From: an uncultured Eubacterium sp.
Lineage (GTDB): Bacteria; Bacillota; Clostridia; Lachnospirales; Lachnospiraceae
Direction: 5' to 3'
DNA length: 50,809 bases
Assembly (NCBI RefSeq): GCF_934295145.1
Contig: NZ_CAKRAS010000016.1
Coordinates: 1 to 50,809 of the forward strand
Of this stretch, positions 25,113-33,185 are shown piece by piece. A model generated the notes under the pieces. That model was not told where the DNA came from and searched no databases. It saw only the letters and a program-made list of their open reading frames with translations. The translations under genes and the position numbers were made by a program. Position 1 is the first letter of the stretch. The number at the start of each line of letters is the position of its first letter.

Positions 25113-25189
25113 TTAACTGGTTTAATCCGATTTTACACTTTTACCTGGATGATCTTGATGCCTGGTCAGATATTGCCTGTGATATTCGT

Positions 25190-25879
25190 GTGTGTAAGCA
25201 ATACTTCATGGGGAAAGCCAAGGTGTATTTTAATCTGTTGCGTAGAGCAAGTGAGAGTGGCCAAACTGTATTACCACCTTTTGTTTCACAACTGAACAAT
25301 GAGGAATCATTGAGAAGGAGAGTGGAGTATATGATTAAATGGCAGAAAAGCGGGAAAAGAACCTGCCTTAGTGTGGCTTTGGCAATGGCACTGATTATTG
25401 GAAGTTCAGTGACGGCATTTGCATCCAGTGTACAGGTTTCTAATCAGCAGAATAATCTGTATCGAGAAACAAGAATGCTAAATGTTAGCGATGAGTTTGA
25501 TACTCAGTCAGAACAATATGTGATTCCAGCAGATCAGGTGGATGAAGAAAAGTGGAACAATGCAATTGTAATGGAAGAAGAATCCATTGAACCATTATCT
25601 GTGCAGAAGAATTTTGACTGGAAGGTTCCTGCAAATAATTTTGCACGTTCTGCAGGGTTTATTAAGAAAAAGGGAACAAGTATCTCGGTATCTTGCTATA
25701 TTTATTCTGATCGGTATCAGCGTGTCGGAATCCGTAGACCAGATGGTTCCATGCTTTATGTGAATGGATTTCATAACGTAGCATCTACATTTCCGTGCGA
25801 TGCGACAGGAACCTATTATGTGTTTGTTGAAAACATCACGTCTACTCAGATCCGTGCTGCAGGATATTACGTAAAATAA
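25190..25879 (+). pseudogene. BlaR1-like peptidase, C-terminal part (frameshifted), with signal-like helix and extracellular domain
   Basis: The continuation of the M56 gene, open from about 25090 with the first start codon at GTG 25190 (229 residues). It holds the end of the peptidase domain, then a hydrophobic helix (SVALAMALIIGSSVTAFA) and a beta-rich exported domain ending RAAGYYVK, which would be the sensor. An internal ATG at 25331 has GGAG upstream and would give a 182-residue protein with a good signal peptide, so this half might also be made alone. No known ligand domain was recognised. Confidence 0.6.
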
Positions 25880-25931
25880 GAGTTATATTCTTTAATTACG
25901 AAGAACAATTAAGAGAGAATAATACATACCA

Positions 25932-26039
25932 CCGGGCAGCTGTAGAAGCTGCCCGGCGTATTTAAAAGTAGAAAACGAAAGACTGGAGGAGTCGTCGGAT
26001 CTGTGCTTTGCATATGGCACAGTTCTGACGGCTCTTTTT
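25932..26039 (+). terminator. Two hairpins after the blaI-blaR1 region
   Basis: First, CCGGGCAGCT (25932-25941) with AGCTGCCCGG (25947-25956), a 10-bp stem lacking a strong T-run. Second, GAGTCGTC...CTGTGC starting at 25989 pairs with GCACAG...GACGGCTC ending at 26034, followed by TTTTTG, a strong terminator. Confidence 0.75.
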
Positions 26040-26115
26040 GTCTGATTAAGTTGATGGATTTTGTAATAATCAACATTAACAATTCCATTAAAAAGAAATG
26101 TATATTTTTGCACCA

Positions 26116-26155
26116 TTTGTCGAATTTTGTCGAAATCGTGTCGAACCCTGTCGAC
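26116..26155 (+). promoter_or_regulatory. Four tandem Spo0A-like boxes upstream of the FRG-like gene
   Basis: TTTGTCGAA (26116-26124), TTTGTCGAA (26126-26134), CGTGTCGAA (26137-26145) and CCTGTCGAC (26147-26155), all in one orientation with starts 10, 11 and 10 bases apart, that is on one face of the helix. The first two match the Spo0A box consensus exactly. A possible promoter TTGAAA (26192-26197) with TAAAAT (26216-26221) lies downstream, before the gene at 26281. Confidence 0.65.
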
Positions 26156-26280
26156 AGCACCCGGAATCCCATTTTTTTTCGGAAAAAACACTTGAAACCT
26201 ACAAGACTAGATTGATAAAATAGTCGCACGCAAGGATGCTGCTATCCTAAGCGCAATATTACAGGATTAGGAGAAAAGAG

Positions 26281-27036
26281 ATGGAAACAAGAGTATCAAT
26301 CAGAGACATTGCAAAAATTCATGTAAAACAGCAGTTAGAACGAAAGAAAGCAATTTTATTAAATCTGGAACTGGATGCCTGTGCGCGCCAGGGAGTCGAA
26401 TGGAAACCGACCGAAGGTATTCTTTCAATGGAAGACCGCATCCGGTATGAAATGGATCAGAAAGTGACATTGCCGAACGAGACTTTTACCAAGCAGTTTT
26501 CTCTGCCAAATTATTTCAGAGGTGAAAATGCATACATGGACAAAGGATGTCATGTGCAGAAGCGTGAACTCCCGATGGAGCACATTCCAGGTGTCGCGTC
26601 TGTGTACTGTGGGGAGCCGAAGGAATGGATGGCCTTTACAAGTAATTTTGACATTGCGCTGTTTTATGCGTGTTGTACATGGGATGAGACAGATCAGGAG
26701 TGGCGCCCACTGATGGAAAAGGAAATTTACGGTCCGATTGGTGAAGATGGCGCGGATTACCGTTATGGTGTAATCTATATGGCGGATGCCACAGACCACG
26801 GATTTCGCGGTTCCTACGATGAGACACCGGAGTATCATGTGATGACACCTGCGGGAAGTCTGCTTCCGGGGAAAAACAGCCAGTACATATTTGCAATGCG
26901 GATGAGAGACACCGAAGGGCTGCAGACGGATCAGCGTTTTGAACGTTTGGTGTTTGAACATAGCGAGAAGCTTTGCAGGGATGTGTACGAACTTGTGACA
27001 GGCGAGCCATATGTTCAAAGAAATTTAAGAAAATAA
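26281..27036 (+). CDS. FRG-domain-like protein of unknown function
   Basis: A 251-residue soluble protein with no signal peptide or membrane helix. The segment LPNYFRGENAYM near residue 78 followed by EWMAFTSNFDIALFYACC near 118 resembles the FRG domain, named for its Phe-Arg-Gly motif and followed by an S/T-containing (L/F)-A-L-F-F-A helix. The domain's activity is not established; some relatives occur in phage-defence and toxin contexts. The N-terminus (about 1-70) is helical and basic. AGGAG precedes the ATG. The gene is single, behind four Spo0A-like boxes, so expression in early sporulation or transition phase is suggested. The family call is tentative. Confidence 0.5.
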   Translation: METRVSIRDIAKIHVKQQLERKKAILLNLELDACARQGVEWKPTEGILSMEDRIRYEMDQKVTLPNETFTKQFSLPNYFRGENAYMDKGCHVQKRELPMEHIPGVASVYCGEPKEWMAFTSNFDIALFYACCTWDETDQEWRPLMEKEIYGPIGEDGADYRYGVIYMADATDHGFRGSYDETPEYHVMTPAGSLLPGKNSQYIFAMRMRDTEGLQTDQRFERLVFEHSEKLCRDVYELVTGEPYVQRNLRK

Positions 27037-27040
27037 ATTG

Positions 27041-27069
27041 TTGAGTTTTTTATCTGTGTGCGTTATTAT
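27041..27069 (+). promoter_or_regulatory. Predicted promoter of the LCP gene
   Basis: TTGAGT (27041-27046), 17 bases, TATTAT (27064-27069). It starts right after the stop of the FRG-like gene, so the LCP gene has its own promoter. Confidence 0.6.
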
Positions 27070-27141
27070 ATTTGCATGCATGCGAGAATTGTATGCGTAT
27101 TTTTAACAAGAATGGCAATGAAAACAGCATGGAGATAAAAA

Positions 27142-28323
27142 ATGGCGAGAAACAAAAAGATATCTAAGAAACAAAGACGAAAACGGAAACTGATTTTATT
27201 TATTATTGAGATTATTATTTTGATTCTGGTAGCAGGTGCATTATTCCTGTTTAGCAAGCTGGATAAGATTAACACGAAGACACTGGATGCATCCAAAGTC
27301 GGAAAAAGTGATGTTTCGGCAGAAACGCAGAAAACTTTTGAAGGTTATACGACAATCGCATGTTTTGGTCTGGATAACCGTGAGCAGGGCGTGTACGAAA
27401 CTGGTAACAGCGATACGATCATGATCATGAATATCAACAATGACACGAAGGAAGTAAGCCTTATGTCTATCTATCGTGATACATATCTGAACGTTGCCGG
27501 AAAAGGTGAGGAAGAGAAATTCCGAAAAGCAAATTCCGCATATGCATACGGAGGTCCTGAGCAGGCAGTTACAATGCTGAACCGTAACCTTGATATTGAT
27601 ATTGACAATTATGTTGCTTTTGACTTTAAAGCGGTTGCAGAAGCCATTGATATTCTCGGTGGTGTAGACATCAATGTCGAGACAGAGGAAGAACGTAAAT
27701 ATCTGAATGATTACGTATCTTACACCAGTGAGTATGTTGGCGGCAGCAATGCTGAAGTTGAGCATACCGGATTACAGACACTGAATGGTGTACAGGCGGT
27801 TTCTTACGCTCGTATCCGTTATACCAAGGGCGATGATTATAAACGTGCAGAGCGTCAGCGTCGTGTTCTGACTGAAATGATCAAGAAAGCAAAGAAAGCA
27901 AATCTGTCCGAGGTTAACGAACTGATCAATACCATATTCCCGCAGATTTCTACTGATTTATCAAAGAAAGATATTATCAGTATGGCATCTGTTATGCTCA
28001 AATATGATATGGCAAACAGTGGCGGATTCCCATACAGTCGTGATACCTTTACACCTAGCAAAAAGCTGGGAAGTGTGGTTGTGGCGTGTGACCTTGAATC
28101 GAATGTCATTGAGCTGCATAAGCGTTTATTTGGAACGGAAGATTATCAGCCATCTGAGACCGTAAAGGAATACAGTGAAAAAATTGTGGATGAAAGCGGA
28201 TACACGGCAGATCACAATGCGGATACCCGATTTAGTGATCAGGACGATTTCTTTGGAAACGGCACAAGTACACAGACCGAATCTGATGATACCTCAAGTA
28301 GCTCGGAGGGAACGACGGAATGA
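27142..28323 (+). CDS. LytR-CpsA-Psr (LCP) family cell-wall glycopolymer ligase
   Basis: A 393-residue type II membrane protein: basic N-terminus, one transmembrane helix at about residues 15-36, then the external LCP domain. Motifs are SDTIMIMNINNDTKEVSLMS, IYRDTYLN, KANSAYAYGG and YARIRYTKGDDYKRAERQRR, which carry the arginines and aspartates that bind the polyprenyl pyrophosphate. LCP enzymes attach teichoic acids or capsular sugars to peptidoglycan. The C-terminal tail is Ser/Thr/Asp-rich. Its stop overlaps the ATG of a small zinc-ribbon gene (ATGA). Confidence 0.93.
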   Translation: MARNKKISKKQRRKRKLILFIIEIIILILVAGALFLFSKLDKINTKTLDASKVGKSDVSAETQKTFEGYTTIACFGLDNREQGVYETGNSDTIMIMNINNDTKEVSLMSIYRDTYLNVAGKGEEEKFRKANSAYAYGGPEQAVTMLNRNLDIDIDNYVAFDFKAVAEAIDILGGVDINVETEEERKYLNDYVSYTSEYVGGSNAEVEHTGLQTLNGVQAVSYARIRYTKGDDYKRAERQRRVLTEMIKKAKKANLSEVNELINTIFPQISTDLSKKDIISMASVMLKYDMANSGGFPYSRDTFTPSKKLGSVVVACDLESNVIELHKRLFGTEDYQPSETVKEYSEKIVDESGYTADHNADTRFSDQDDFFGNGTSTQTESDDTSSSSEGTTE

Positions 28324-28514
28324 TACGTTTGTTCATATGCCCGAAATGCGGGTGGTTGCGGACTGTTTCGAGAAGAAGCGGCGTGGAATGTTTTAAATGT
28401 GAAGGCGCAGAAATGCAGCCGGTGAAACTGGAATATTCCAGATACGTGAAAATGTCGGAGCAGGAACGCAAAGACTATGTGGACAGCTGGATGTATATAC
28501 ATCGGATAAAGTAA
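28320..28514 (+). CDS. Small zinc-ribbon protein, unknown function
   Basis: A 64-residue protein with CPKCG near residue 7 and CFKC near 24, a likely four-cysteine zinc site, followed by a charged helix (MSEQERKDYVDSWMYIHRIK). Its ATG overlaps the stop of the LCP gene as ATGA, so it is translationally coupled and made with that protein. No known family was recognised. The coupling makes it a real gene despite its size. Confidence 0.7.
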   Translation: MIRLFICPKCGWLRTVSRRSGVECFKCEGAEMQPVKLEYSRYVKMSEQERKDYVDSWMYIHRIK

Positions 28515-28565
28515 ATACATGAAAACGGAGACATCTTTCATGCAGGAAACTGTGTGGAGGATGTT

Positions 28566-28632
28566 TTTTGTTTGATGGAAATTACGATGAATTTCCTATC
28601 AAACAAAAGCACTTCGTGCAAACGATGCTTTT
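28566..28632. terminator. Two adjacent hairpins before the bL25 gene
   Basis: TTTTGTTTGAT plus GGAAATT (28566-28583) pairs with AATTTCC and ATCAAACAAAA (28590-28608), an 18-bp stem with one bulge and loop ACGATG. Directly after, AAAAGCA (28605-28611) pairs with TGCTTTT (28626-28632) and GCAC with GTGC inside; the two stems share four bases and cannot both be complete. The rest of 28515-28809 contains no gene and only a possible AT-rich promoter near 28705-28715. Confidence 0.55.
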
Positions 28633-28809
28633 GATATATGATGATAATCGTTTCATAATTACCAAAAATATTGCAAATATTTTTACAATTTTGGTTAATC
28701 TGTTTCTGCTATAACTGCTATAATTGCGTTGTAACAAATAAGGAACTACTTAACAAAACCTCTTTGTAGAAGGCTGCTAAGCAATTCAGATTTTTGGAGG
28801 AAAAGATAA

Positions 28810-29403
28810 ATGAATACTTTAAAAGCTGAAAAAAGAAGCATGGATGTCAAAGCAAAGAAACTCAGAAGAGAGGGATTCGTAACAGGTAACCTGTTCGGTA
28901 AAGAAATCGAAGGCTCCGTTCCGTTGAAAATGGACAGAATCGAAGTTGAGCGTCTGTTGAAGACAGATCACAAGGGAAGCCAGATCATGCTGAACGTAGA
29001 AGGACAGGATTACGATGTTCTGATCAAAGAGGTAGATTATAATTCGATGAAACGCTGTGTTGATGAGATTGATTTCCAGGCACTGGTAAGTACCGAGAAA
29101 GTTCACTCAACAGCTGCAGTTGTAATTGCAAACCGTGAAAAAGTCCTGGAAGGTGCTTTACAGGAGTGCTTAGAGGAAATTGAATACAAAGCATTACCGG
29201 CGGCATTGGTTGACCATGTTACCGTTGATGTAGCAGGTATGAAAGTTGGCGACGTTATCCGTGTCAAAGATCTTGAGATTACTAAGAACCCGGATGTCGA
29301 TGTTCACACCGATCCGGAAGCTATCGTTGTCATGGTTGATGCGATCAGAAACAGCATCCCGGAGGATGAGACAGCTGACGAAGAAGCAGAGGCAGAAGCA
29401 TAA
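28810..29403 (+). CDS. rplY: 50S ribosomal protein bL25 (CTC/TL5 form)
   Basis: A 197-residue ribosomal protein that binds 5S rRNA. The N-terminal L25 domain has KLRREGFVTGNLFGKEIEGS and YDVLIKEVDYN; the C-terminal TL5 domain includes LPAALVDHVTVDVAGMKVGDVIRVKDLEI, and the tail is acidic. The two-domain form is called CTC in Bacillus, where it is a general-stress protein. TTGGAGGAAAAG precedes the ATG. It is followed by a clear terminator. Confidence 0.93.
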   Translation: MNTLKAEKRSMDVKAKKLRREGFVTGNLFGKEIEGSVPLKMDRIEVERLLKTDHKGSQIMLNVEGQDYDVLIKEVDYNSMKRCVDEIDFQALVSTEKVHSTAAVVIANREKVLEGALQECLEEIEYKALPAALVDHVTVDVAGMKVGDVIRVKDLEITKNPDVDVHTDPEAIVVMVDAIRNSIPEDETADEEAEAEA

Positions 29404-29440
29404 GAGCCCAATTTTCAATTCGCTGAATAATGTTAAAAAA

Positions 29441-29478
29441 AGGGGATCACAGAGTTAAGCGCTGTGGTCCTCTTTTTG
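29441..29478 (+). terminator. Rho-independent terminator after rplY
   Basis: AGGGGATCACAG (29441-29452) pairs with CTGTGGTCCTCT (29462-29473, two G-U pairs), followed by TTTTTG. Confidence 0.85.
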
Positions 29479-29657
29479 TTTGATAGGAAATTTTAGTGCA
29501 AAAATCGGACAATTCATGGAAGAGTATTAGTTTTACTTATCGTGTACACAAAAAAGATACACAGAATTCTGCAAAAATATATTGTGCAAGATATATGATA
29601 TATGGTAATATAAAACATATAAGAGTGCAAAATAAAAAAAGCAGGAGGATTACGATA

Positions 29658-30728
29658 ATGGAAAAATTATTAATTTTAAATCCGGGTTCTACTTCTACAA
29701 AAATCGCATATTACGAAGATGAACAGCAGATCTTTGTAGAGAGCATTTCCCATTCCGCAGATGAGATCGCAAAATACGACCTGATCGTAGACCAGTACGA
29801 ATTCCGTAAAGATATGATCATGGAAGTTCTGAAAGAGAAAAATGTAAAACTGGAGAATCTGACAGGTATCGTTGCCCGTGGTGGATTACTTCCGCCTCTG
29901 AAAGCAGGCGCATACCGCGTAAATGATGACATGGTATGGCAGCTGAAAAACAAACCGGCGATGGAGCATGCGTCCAACCTTGGTGCTGTAATTGCAGATG
30001 CAATCGCAAAACCACTTGGAATCCCGGCTTTCATTTATGACGGTGTAACAGTTGATGAGATGATGCCGATCCTGAAGATCACAGGTCTGAAAGAGATTAC
30101 AAGAAAAGGTATCGGTCACAACCTGAATACAAGAGCAGCTGCAATGAAATATGCTCGTGAGAACGGTAAAGAGTACAAAGACTGCAAGCTGATCGTAGTA
30201 CATCTTGGTGGTGGTATTTCTGTAACATTACAGTATGGCGGAAAAGTTGCAGATATCATCAACGATGAGGACGGTCCATTCGCTCCGGAGCGTGCAGGTG
30301 GTCTTCCGGTTCAGTCTCTGATCAAATATTTTGGACAGAGTGGCATGACTACAAAAGAAATGCTGAAAAAAATGAAGAGCCGTGGTGGTCTCGTAGCACA
30401 TCTTGGTGTAAATGACAGCCGTGAAGTTGAAAAAATGATCGAGAATGGCGATGAGCATGCAAAACTGATCTATGATGCAATGGCATTAAACGTAGCACGT
30501 AAGATCGGTGAGGAAGCTGCAACAGTTGCAGGTGATGTAGAAGCAATCATCCTGACAGGTGGAATCGCATATTCCGAGTACTTCACAAACGAAGTAAAGA
30601 AAAATGCAGAGTGGATCGCTCCGGTTATTGTATATCCGGGAGAGAATGAGATGGAATCTCTGGCACTTGGCGGACTTCGTGTACTGCGTGGGCAGGAAGA
30701 AGCACACGAGTTTGTAAGAACTGAGTAA
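29658..30728 (+). CDS. buk: Butyrate kinase
   Basis: A 356-residue acetokinase-family enzyme that interconverts butyryl phosphate and butyrate with ATP formation. The start MEKLLILNPGSTSTKIAYYED and later HNLNTRAAAMKYA, VHLGGGISVTL and LTGGIAYSEYFT match butyrate kinase rather than acetate kinase. The ATG at 29658 follows AGGAGG by 9 bases; the long in-frame extension upstream to 29496 is AT-rich with no ribosome site and was not used. No phosphotransbutyrylase (ptb) gene is next to it, although the two usually form an operon. A branched-chain acyl kinase role is possible. Predicted promoter: TTGTGC (29582-29587) and TAATAT (29606-29611). Confidence 0.92.
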   Translation: MEKLLILNPGSTSTKIAYYEDEQQIFVESISHSADEIAKYDLIVDQYEFRKDMIMEVLKEKNVKLENLTGIVARGGLLPPLKAGAYRVNDDMVWQLKNKPAMEHASNLGAVIADAIAKPLGIPAFIYDGVTVDEMMPILKITGLKEITRKGIGHNLNTRAAAMKYARENGKEYKDCKLIVVHLGGGISVTLQYGGKVADIINDEDGPFAPERAGGLPVQSLIKYFGQSGMTTKEMLKKMKSRGGLVAHLGVNDSREVEKMIENGDEHAKLIYDAMALNVARKIGEEAATVAGDVEAIILTGGIAYSEYFTNEVKKNAEWIAPVIVYPGENEMESLALGGLRVLRGQEEAHEFVRTE

Positions 30729-30797
30729 TCAACATTTTCGTTTAGAAGTCCGAAAGGATTTTCTATAAAGGGAGTATTTTTTTATTACATAAATTAA

Positions 30798-30858
30798 GAA
30801 CGCCTGTATTTTTTCTCAGGGAGCGATTGGTAGCGACCGAGACAAAATACAGGCGTTC
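30798..30858. repeat. Hairpin element C, copy 3 (short form), after buk
   Basis: GAACGCCTGTATTTT (30798-30812) pairs perfectly with AAAATACAGGCGTTC (30844-30858); the top reads CTCAGGGAGCGATTGGTAG then CGACCGAG. The same top with different stem bases is at 46570-46632. It probably also ends transcription of buk and of the convergent glycosyltransferase gene. Confidence 0.8.
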
Positions 30859-30925
30859 AATTTAAAAACCTAAAACTTAAAAATTAAAAAAATATATAAA
30901 CACACTGAGAAAACGTCAATTCTGT

Positions 30926-32185
30926 TTAAGACGCAATCCGTCGAATCACTTTTGTAGATCTGGAGCCGTGTGCGATCGGTTTCCATTCCACTTTCTTAAA
31001 CATTGCTACAAATGCGATCGGAATATAAGTCAGCATATAAAGAGGGAATGTGAACATATACCCGATTTTTTTATACCATGCCATATGGATATGATTCCAT
31101 TCTGTCAGTGTCGTATAAATGCCGAGGACAAGCATTGCGGCAGAGGTATTTACCGTAAATTTTCCGACACAAAGCAGTGCTGAAGTAAAATCCTGTGCAG
31201 TCAACAGAGCAAGGATTGTCAGTGTCAGTCCTGCAAAGGTGGCCACCATGGTCAGGATAAAGGCCGGAAGATTAGACATCAACATGTCGAAACAGGAGAA
31301 GCCACCTTTTTTGCCGACTTTGGATAATAACTGTCTGCCGTATTTTTTGTATACCTGGAAATAACCTTTCACCCAGCGCATACGCTGATGCCAGGATACC
31401 GAAAGTTTGGTTGGCTGCTCATCAAAAAATTCTGCGCGCTCACAGTAACCGATTTTTATACCGTTTGCAATGCAGTCAGCGGTAAATTCAATATCCTCCG
31501 TTAAAAGGAAGAACTTCCAACCGTCATTTTTTTCAATCAATTCACGGGAGATCATATAACCCGTTCCGGATACCATACAGCTGTTGCCTGTTCTCATTCT
31601 GCCACGGTTCAAAAACTGTGCTTCATGTAAGAACCATAGACCATAGCCGTGGGAAATCCAGTTATCACCAAAGTTTTTGGAGTTACGGTAGCTTGTAACG
31701 GCGTCGTATCCGTCGTTAAATGTCTTGTTCATCTCTGTTATGTAATTTTCATCCAGAATATTATCTGCGTCAAAAATAAAGAATCCATCGTAATCTTCCA
31801 GATTGTTACTGAGTGAAATCTGATCCAGTAAATACTTTAATGCGTATCCTTTTCCGACCTGAACCCGGTTAAAACGTTCATATACATAAACGCCGTGTGC
31901 ATAAGCAACGTCTGCAGTGGAATCTGTACAGTTGTCGGCAACAACATAAATATCGACCAGCTCGGACGGATAATTCTGTGCGTGAATGCTGTCTAACAAT
32001 TCGCCAAGTACATTTTCTTCATTTCTGGCTGCAATCAGTACGGCATAACGATGAAGCTGTAACGGTTTGTGTGGTTTTTCCTTCTTAATATACGGTGCGA
32101 TCAGGTAGACAATCTGATAAGCAAAACAGGCAATGAATGCAAATAAGATTGACCAGTTGATCACACGGGTGATTGTAACTAACAT
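30926..32185 (-). CDS. Membrane-bound family 2 glycosyltransferase
   Basis: A 419-residue processive-type glycosyltransferase. One N-terminal helix (about residues 7-28) is followed by a GT-A domain with HRYAVLIAARNEENVLGELL, the DxD-like FDADN near 140, and WHQRMRWVKGYF near 264 (the QxxRW motif of cellulose/hyaluronan-type synthases). The C-terminal part has four or more transmembrane helices (about 300-400). The product is likely a surface polysaccharide, but the sugar is unknown. The ATG at 32185 follows GGGAGGG by 7 bases; a longer upstream frame starts at 32233 without a site. Divergent from a two-component system. Confidence 0.85.
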   Translation of the reverse strand: MLVTITRVINWSILFAFIACFAYQIVYLIAPYIKKEKPHKPLQLHRYAVLIAARNEENVLGELLDSIHAQNYPSELVDIYVVADNCTDSTADVAYAHGVYVYERFNRVQVGKGYALKYLLDQISLSNNLEDYDGFFIFDADNILDENYITEMNKTFNDGYDAVTSYRNSKNFGDNWISHGYGLWFLHEAQFLNRGRMRTGNSCMVSGTGYMISRELIEKNDGWKFFLLTEDIEFTADCIANGIKIGYCERAEFFDEQPTKLSVSWHQRMRWVKGYFQVYKKYGRQLLSKVGKKGGFSCFDMLMSNLPAFILTMVATFAGLTLTILALLTAQDFTSALLCVGKFTVNTSAAMLVLGIYTTLTEWNHIHMAWYKKIGYMFTFPLYMLTYIPIAFVAMFKKVEWKPIAHGSRSTKVIRRIAS

Positions 32186-32269
32186 AATTGGTCCCTCCCT
32201 GTGTGTTTGTATTTTTTTCTTTGTTGTAACCAATATAACAGTTAAATGTTAGGATTTATGGCGGCAATC

Positions 32270-32343
32270 CTTAACGATTCTTTAAGAAAAAAGGTTAAAA
32301 ATATAAAGAATGAGAAAATGTGCTATCTTCATAAATCGTTAAG
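32270..32343. promoter_or_regulatory. Inverted pair CTTAACGATT/AATCGTTAAG in the divergent region
   Basis: CTTAACGATT (32270-32279) and AATCGTTAAG (32334-32343) are perfect 10-base complements 54 bases apart, between the glycosyltransferase (minus) and the response regulator (plus). They could be two operator half-sites for the neighbouring OmpR-type regulator. A second small hairpin AAAGGAAT/ATTCCTTT lies at about 32392-32419, before a TATAAT near 32440. Confidence 0.45.
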
Positions 32344-32462
32344 AATTTGGCGTGGTTTCCGGAAAGAATTGTCTGTTAAAGTGTCAGCATAAAGGAATTG
32401 CGGGAAATGATTCCTTTTCGAATGCATTCAAATCGAGTATAATAACGGGGAGGTGAAAGATT

Positions 32463-33170
32463 ATGATAAATATTTTAGTATGTGATGATGATAAAGATAT
32501 TGTAGATGCCATTGAAATCTATCTGGCTCCGGAAGGATACCATATTTTAAAGGCGTACGATGGCATTCAGGCCATCGAGATGATGCGAAGCAACGATATT
32601 CAGCTTCTGATCATGGACGTTATGATGCCGCGTATGGACGGTATCCGGGCCACGTTAAAAATCCGTGAAGAATCAAACATTCCAATCATTATTCTTTCCG
32701 CGAAAACGGAGGATACGGATAAGATTTTCGGATTAAACGTAGGAGCAGATGATTATGTGACAAAGCCATTTAATTCTCTGGAACTTGTGGCGAGGGTAAA
32801 ATCGCAGCTGCGTCGTTATACAAAATTGGGGACAATGACGCCGGAAACAGTATCCAATGTTTACCGTACAGGCGGACTGGAGATCAACGATGATATGAAA
32901 CAGGTCACCGTCGATGGCAGAATCGTAGAAAAATTAACACCAATTCAATATAATATCCTTCTTTTCCTGACAAAAAACAAAGGAAGAGTGTTTTCCATTG
33001 AACAGATTTATGAAAATATCTGGAACGAAGATGCCATCAATGCAGATAATACCGTAGCGGTACATATCCGACATATCCGGGAAAAAATTGAGATCAATCC
33101 AAAGGAACCGCGTTATCTGAAAGTGGTATGGGGAATCGGCTACAAGATGGAGGATATTAAAGTCGAGTAG
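32463..33170 (+). CDS. OmpR/PhoB-family response regulator
   Basis: A 235-residue two-domain regulator. The receiver domain has acidic residues in VCDDDKD, the phosphorylated aspartate in LLIMDVMMPRMDG near residue 53, the switch threonine/serine in IIILSAKTE and the lysine in DDYVTKPFN. The C-terminal winged helix contains KGRVFSIEQIYENIWNED and TVAVHIRHIREKIE. GGGAGGTGAAAG precedes the ATG. It is followed 15 bases later by its histidine kinase. It may control the divergent glycosyltransferase. Confidence 0.95.
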   Translation: MINILVCDDDKDIVDAIEIYLAPEGYHILKAYDGIQAIEMMRSNDIQLLIMDVMMPRMDGIRATLKIREESNIPIIILSAKTEDTDKIFGLNVGADDYVTKPFNSLELVARVKSQLRRYTKLGTMTPETVSNVYRTGGLEINDDMKQVTVDGRIVEKLTPIQYNILLFLTKNKGRVFSIEQIYENIWNEDAINADNTVAVHIRHIREKIEINPKEPRYLKVVWGIGYKMEDIKVE

Positions 33171-33185
33171 AACAGGAGATTCTTT

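Noticed and set aside
24125..25879. Beta-lactam resistance locus
   Set aside because: BlaI and BlaR1-like genes are present but no beta-lactamase or PBP gene is nearby, and the sensor is frameshifted, so no resistance is claimed.
29496..29657. Longer start for butyrate kinase
   Set aside because: The extension is AT-rich, without a ribosome site and includes the promoter; AGGAGG before the ATG at 29658 fits the family start.
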